From an uncultured Eubacteriales bacterium (GTDB lineage: Bacteria; Bacillota; Clostridia; Oscillospirales; Oscillospiraceae), in NCBI GenBank assembly GCA_902496595.1, contig CABVBV010000029.1:1-17454 (forward strand): 17,454 nucleotides of DNA, read 5' to 3'. Numbering within the stretch: the first letter of the stretch is position 1; each line of letters begins with the position of its first letter. Both the position numbers and the translations under genes were made by a program. This document shows, piece after piece, positions 14,636-17,454 of the stretch. The notes under the pieces are model-generated. The model saw nothing but the letters and a program-made list of their open reading frames with translations, was not told the origin of the DNA and did not search any database.

Positions 14636-15379
14636 ATGCAAGTGGCGATTTCAATAAGGCTGAGGGAGCTTGTGGCGCTGGTTCTGGTGCTGGCGCTTAT
14701 CGCGGCGGTGTTCGCGCTGCCGCCGTATTATGCGGACGAGCCGGAGCAGGAACCGGTGTCGGCGGGAGCCGCGCAGGGGACTGTGCTGATAATCGACGCC
14801 GGGCACGGAGGGGAGGACGGCGGGGCCGTCTCATCCGACGGCGTGCCGGAGAGCGGCATAAACCTCGGCATCGCGCAGAAACTGGAGGCGCTCTGCGGCC
14901 TCTTCGGCGTGGACTGCGTCATGACGAGGGACAGCCAGGAGCTGGACTATCCCGACACGGCGAAGACCACCGCCCAGCGCAAGAGCGCCGACCAGAAAGC
15001 CCGGGCCGAGCTCATAAACTCGCAGGAGGATGCGGTGCTCGTGAGCATACACCAGAACTTTTACCCGGACTCCAGGCCCTTCGGCTGCCAGGTGCTCTAC
15101 GGCAAGGCCGAGGGCAGCCGCGAGCTGGCCGAGCTGACGCACGGACTCATGACCACGGCGCTTTGCCCCACGAGCCGCAGGGTGGCCGCGCCCATTTCCG
15201 AGGATATCTACCTCATGCGCTCGGCTAAGTGTACGTCGATACTGGTCGAGTGCGGCTTCCTATCGAACGCGGCGGAAGCGGCGCTGCTGCAGACTGAAGT
15301 CTATCAACTAAAAATATCTGCTCTGCTTCTGGCTTCCTACCTGCAATATGAGGCGAGCACGGACGGAATGGTGATATGA
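14636..15379 (+). CDS. cwlD: N-acetylmuramoyl-L-alanine amidase, CwlD-like
   Basis: A 247-residue Amidase_3 protein. An N-terminal hydrophobic helix (about 12-29) acts as a signal anchor, then a short Glu/Pro linker, then the catalytic domain. Zinc and catalytic residues are all present: H57 in IIDAGHGGEDGG, E72, H139 in SIHQN and E205 in ILVECGFLSN. In spore formers CwlD cleaves the peptide from muramic acid as a step in muramic-lactam formation in the spore cortex, and the size and single anchor fit this. ATG 14636 was chosen because it follows GGGAG by 5 nt; ATG 14621 lacks a ribosome binding site and GTG 14642 is an alternative. It lies 42 bp after the aminotransferase and overlaps radA by 4 bp. 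Confidence 0.88.
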   Translation: MQVAISIRLRELVALVLVLALIAAVFALPPYYADEPEQEPVSAGAAQGTVLIIDAGHGGEDGGAVSSDGVPESGINLGIAQKLEALCGLFGVDCVMTRDSQELDYPDTAKTTAQRKSADQKARAELINSQEDAVLVSIHQNFYPDSRPFGCQVLYGKAEGSRELAELTHGLMTTALCPTSRRVAAPISEDIYLMRSAKCTSILVECGFLSNAAEAALLQTEVYQLKISALLLASYLQYEASTDGMVI

Positions 15380-16737
15380 AACAAAAGACGGTGTTTTACT
15401 GCACTGAGTGCGGAAATGAGACGGCGAAGTGGTCGGGCCAGTGCCCGGCCTGCGGCGCGTGGAACACGCTGACCGAGGCCCCTGCGGCGACTAAATCCGG
15501 CAAGGCCGCGGCGCAGACTGCAAAGCGTTCCTCCGGCAAGCCGCGGCTGCTTTCCGAGCTGGACACGCAGGAGGAGATACGCTTCACGACCGGTTCCGGC
15601 GAACTCGACCGCGTGCTTGGCGGCGGAGCGGTGCGCGGCTCCGTGGTGCTGGTGGGCGGTGCGCCGGGCGTGGGCAAGTCCACGCTGCTCCTGCAGCTCT
15701 GCGGCCTCGTGGGCGGCTCGGAGCGCGTGCTGTACGTCACGGGTGAGGAGAGCCGCCGCCAGCTCAAACTCAGGGCGCAGCGCCTGGGCGTCTCCGAGGG
15801 CGAGATCTACGTCCTGGCCGAGACCCAGCTCGGCGAGATAGAGGCTCAGATAGAGGAAGTGCAGCCCACCGTCGTCATCGTGGACTCCATCCAGACCATG
15901 TTCGACACGGAGATAGCCGCCGCTCCCGGCAGCGTCAGCCAGGTGCGCGAGTGTACCATGTCCATCATGCGCCTGGCGAAGTCCGACGGCTTCACGGCCT
16001 TCGTCGTGGGGCATATCAACAAGGAGGGCAATATCGCGGGGCCGAAGGTGCTCGAGCACATGGTGGACTGCGTGCTCTACTTCGAGGGCGAGCAGAGCCT
16101 GAGCTACCGCATACTCAGGGCGGCGAAGAACCGCTTCGGCTCGACGAACGAGATAGGCGTTTTCGAGATGGCCGACACGGGCCTGCGCGAGGTGCCGAAC
16201 CCCTCGGAATCGCTGCTCTCAGGCAGGCCGCTGGACACGCCCGGCACCTGCGTCACCTGCGTCATGGAGGGCACGAGGCCCATACTGGCCGAGATACAGG
16301 CCCTTGTCGCGCAGTCGGGCTACGGCAACCCGCGCCGGAACTCCAACGGCATCGACTACAACCGCACCATGCTGCTCTTAGCCGTGCTGGAAAAGCGCGG
16401 CGGCATGAGCGTCGCCGGCTGTGACGCCTATATTAACGTCGTGGGCGGCCTGCAGCTGGACGAGACCGCCGCCGACCTCGCCACGCTGCTGGCCGTGGCC
16501 TCGAGCTGGAAGGACATCGCCATCGGCTCCGACCTCGCCGCCGTTGGAGAGGTGGGCCTCTCCGGCGAGGTGAGGTCGGTCACGCAGCTCGACCACCGCC
16601 TGTCGGAGATAGCGCGTCTGGGCTTTAGGCGCTGCATCATCCCGGCGCACGTGAAGGGAGAAGTCGTGAGGCCGAAGGGTCTGGAGCTCATAAGCGTCAA
16701 AAACGTGCGCGAGGCCATAAGGGAGGCGCTGGGTTGA
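15376..16737 (+). CDS. radA: DNA repair protein RadA (Sms)
   Basis: A 453-residue protein of normal RadA length with all domains. The N-terminal zinc finger has cysteines at 9, 12, 23 and 26. The RecA-like ATPase has Walker A GGAPGVGKS (94-102) and Walker B VVIVDS near 170. The RadA-specific KNRFG motif is at 251-255, and a C-terminal Lon-protease-like domain without protease activity includes AGCDAYINVVGG and GEVGLSGEVR. RadA is a hexameric DNA helicase that promotes branch migration in recombinational repair. The ATG overlaps the cwlD stop (ATGA), so the two are probably translationally coupled. Confidence 0.97.
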   Translation: MKQKTVFYCTECGNETAKWSGQCPACGAWNTLTEAPAATKSGKAAAQTAKRSSGKPRLLSELDTQEEIRFTTGSGELDRVLGGGAVRGSVVLVGGAPGVGKSTLLLQLCGLVGGSERVLYVTGEESRRQLKLRAQRLGVSEGEIYVLAETQLGEIEAQIEEVQPTVVIVDSIQTMFDTEIAAAPGSVSQVRECTMSIMRLAKSDGFTAFVVGHINKEGNIAGPKVLEHMVDCVLYFEGEQSLSYRILRAAKNRFGSTNEIGVFEMADTGLREVPNPSESLLSGRPLDTPGTCVTCVMEGTRPILAEIQALVAQSGYGNPRRNSNGIDYNRTMLLLAVLEKRGGMSVAGCDAYINVVGGLQLDETAADLATLLAVASSWKDIAIGSDLAAVGEVGLSGEVRSVTQLDHRLSEIARLGFRRCIIPAHVKGEVVRPKGLELISVKNVREAIREALG

Positions 16738-17426
16738 GCCGCGTCTTTGCAATAGGCGAAAAGTACCGCGAGAGGCTGGAAGGGCCGCTCGCGGCGCTTG
16801 GCGTTTGCGCGTTTTGGCTGCCGGATAACCCGAACGTCGATACGCGCCTCTCCGGCCATGCCGACCTTATGCTGCTTGACCTCGGCGGCGGGCGGGTGCT
16901 GACTTATTTGGACGGCCTGCCGGATATCGGTCTCGAGGTCGTGAAAGTCGAGGGGCAGGGCAGGGTCTACCCGGAAGATGCGCGGCTTTGCGCCTGCGTC
17001 GTCGGGCGCTACTGCATCCACGACTTTCGCATCTCCGACCCGCATATCACGGGATTTGAGCGTATCCAGGTGCGTCAGGGCTACGCGAGGTGCAGCACCT
17101 GCGTCGTGGACGAGCGCAGCGTCATCACCTCGGACGCGGGCATAGCGAAGGCCGCAGCCCGGCACGGGATAGACGTGCTTGGGATACGGCCCGGATATAT
17201 TGAGCTCGAGGGCTTCGACACCGGCTTCATCGGCGGCGCGTCGTTTAAAATTTCGCCTGACCGTCTGGCCTTTACCGGCAGGCTGGACTCGCACCCGGAT
17301 GTGGCGCGGATAAAATCCTTCCTGCGCGAGCGCGGCGTCGAGCCGGTGTATTTGACGGACAACCCGGCCTTCGATATCGGCTCAGCCGTGCCGCTCACAG
17401 CGGCGGCAGGGATATCTTGCCCATGA
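16734..17426 (+). CDS. Uncharacterised protein, DUF6873-like (possible guanidine-modifying-enzyme fold)
   Basis: A 230-residue soluble protein with no signal peptide or membrane segment. The start is TTG at 16734, overlapping the radA stop (TTGA), with GGGAGG 8 nt upstream. Distinct segments are WLPDNPNVD, ADLMLLDLGGG, GRYCIHDFRISDPHI, QGYARCSTCVVD, SDAGIAKAA, GFIGGASFKIS and the C-terminal NPAFDIGSAVP. From memory this resembles the DUF6873 family that databases describe as having a GME (amidinotransferase-like) fold, often found beside radA in Clostridia; that match is not verified. A CSTC pair (residues about 121-124) and a penultimate cysteine are candidate metal or catalytic residues. 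Function is unknown. Its place in the cwlD-radA run suggests co-expression only. Confidence 0.75.
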   Translation: MSRVFAIGEKYRERLEGPLAALGVCAFWLPDNPNVDTRLSGHADLMLLDLGGGRVLTYLDGLPDIGLEVVKVEGQGRVYPEDARLCACVVGRYCIHDFRISDPHITGFERIQVRQGYARCSTCVVDERSVITSDAGIAKAAARHGIDVLGIRPGYIELEGFDTGFIGGASFKISPDRLAFTGRLDSHPDVARIKSFLRERGVEPVYLTDNPAFDIGSAVPLTAAAGISCP

Positions 17427-17454
17427 CGGCGGCGTTTTTCGCCCCGGTGACGGA
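17395..17454 (-). CDS. Possible C-terminal end of an opposing gene, cut by window edge
   Basis: On the minus strand, codons from the window edge read SVTGAKNAAVMGKISLPPL then TGA at 17397-17395. The codons are G/C-ending like neighbouring genes. It would converge on and overlap the DUF6873-like gene by 32 bp. Only 19 codons are visible, so it may be a chance open frame; no family is recognised. Confidence 0.3.
   Translation of the reverse strand, partial: SVTGAKNAAVMGKISLPPL

Overview
The window looks like chromosomal DNA of an endospore-forming, high-GC member of the Clostridia, probably an Oscillospiraceae/Ruminococcaceae-type gut anaerobe. This rests on SpoIVA, SpoVAC and a CwlD-type amidase, strong Shine-Dalgarno sequences, frequent TTG starts and sigma-A-like promoters. 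The genus cannot be fixed from sequence alone. No tRNA, rRNA, CRISPR array, insertion sequence or integrase was seen.

Layout. Positions 1-796 (minus) hold the N-terminal part of a solute-binding lipoprotein that starts at TTG. Positions 1011-2378 (minus) form a two-gene operon of a DJ-1/PfpI protein and an inositol-monophosphatase-family phosphatase, closed by a terminator. Positions 2477-5871 (plus) carry a lone spoVAC, a cytoplasmic GH13 alpha-amylase-family enzyme with its own promoter, and spoIVA with a candidate sigma-E promoter and a terminator. Positions 6073-7422 (plus) hold a MATE efflux pump with a near-consensus promoter and a terminator.

Positions 7549-13275 (minus) are the most notable part: a complete vanG-type glycopeptide-resistance cluster, in transcription order vanR, vanS, vanG, vanXY, vanT. 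VanT supplies D-serine, VanG makes D-Ala-D-Ser, VanXY removes precursors ending in D-Ala, and VanRS regulates. The 118-bp vanS-vanG gap is unusually dense. It has a VanR-box-like tandem repeat overlapping the vanS stop codon, an 8-codon mini-ORF with a well-placed ribosome binding site, and a 14-bp perfect hairpin with a U-tract that every transcript entering vanG must cross. This suggests attenuation control of the resistance genes.

Positions 13403-17426 (plus), divergent from vanR, hold a class I aminotransferase, a CwlD-like amidase, the recombination protein RadA and a DUF6873-like protein, nearly all overlapping or closely spaced. A possible opposing gene end lies at the right edge. The van cluster is therefore flanked by core and sporulation genes with no visible mobile-element boundaries, which favours an ancestral or long-resident vanG cluster over a recent insertion.
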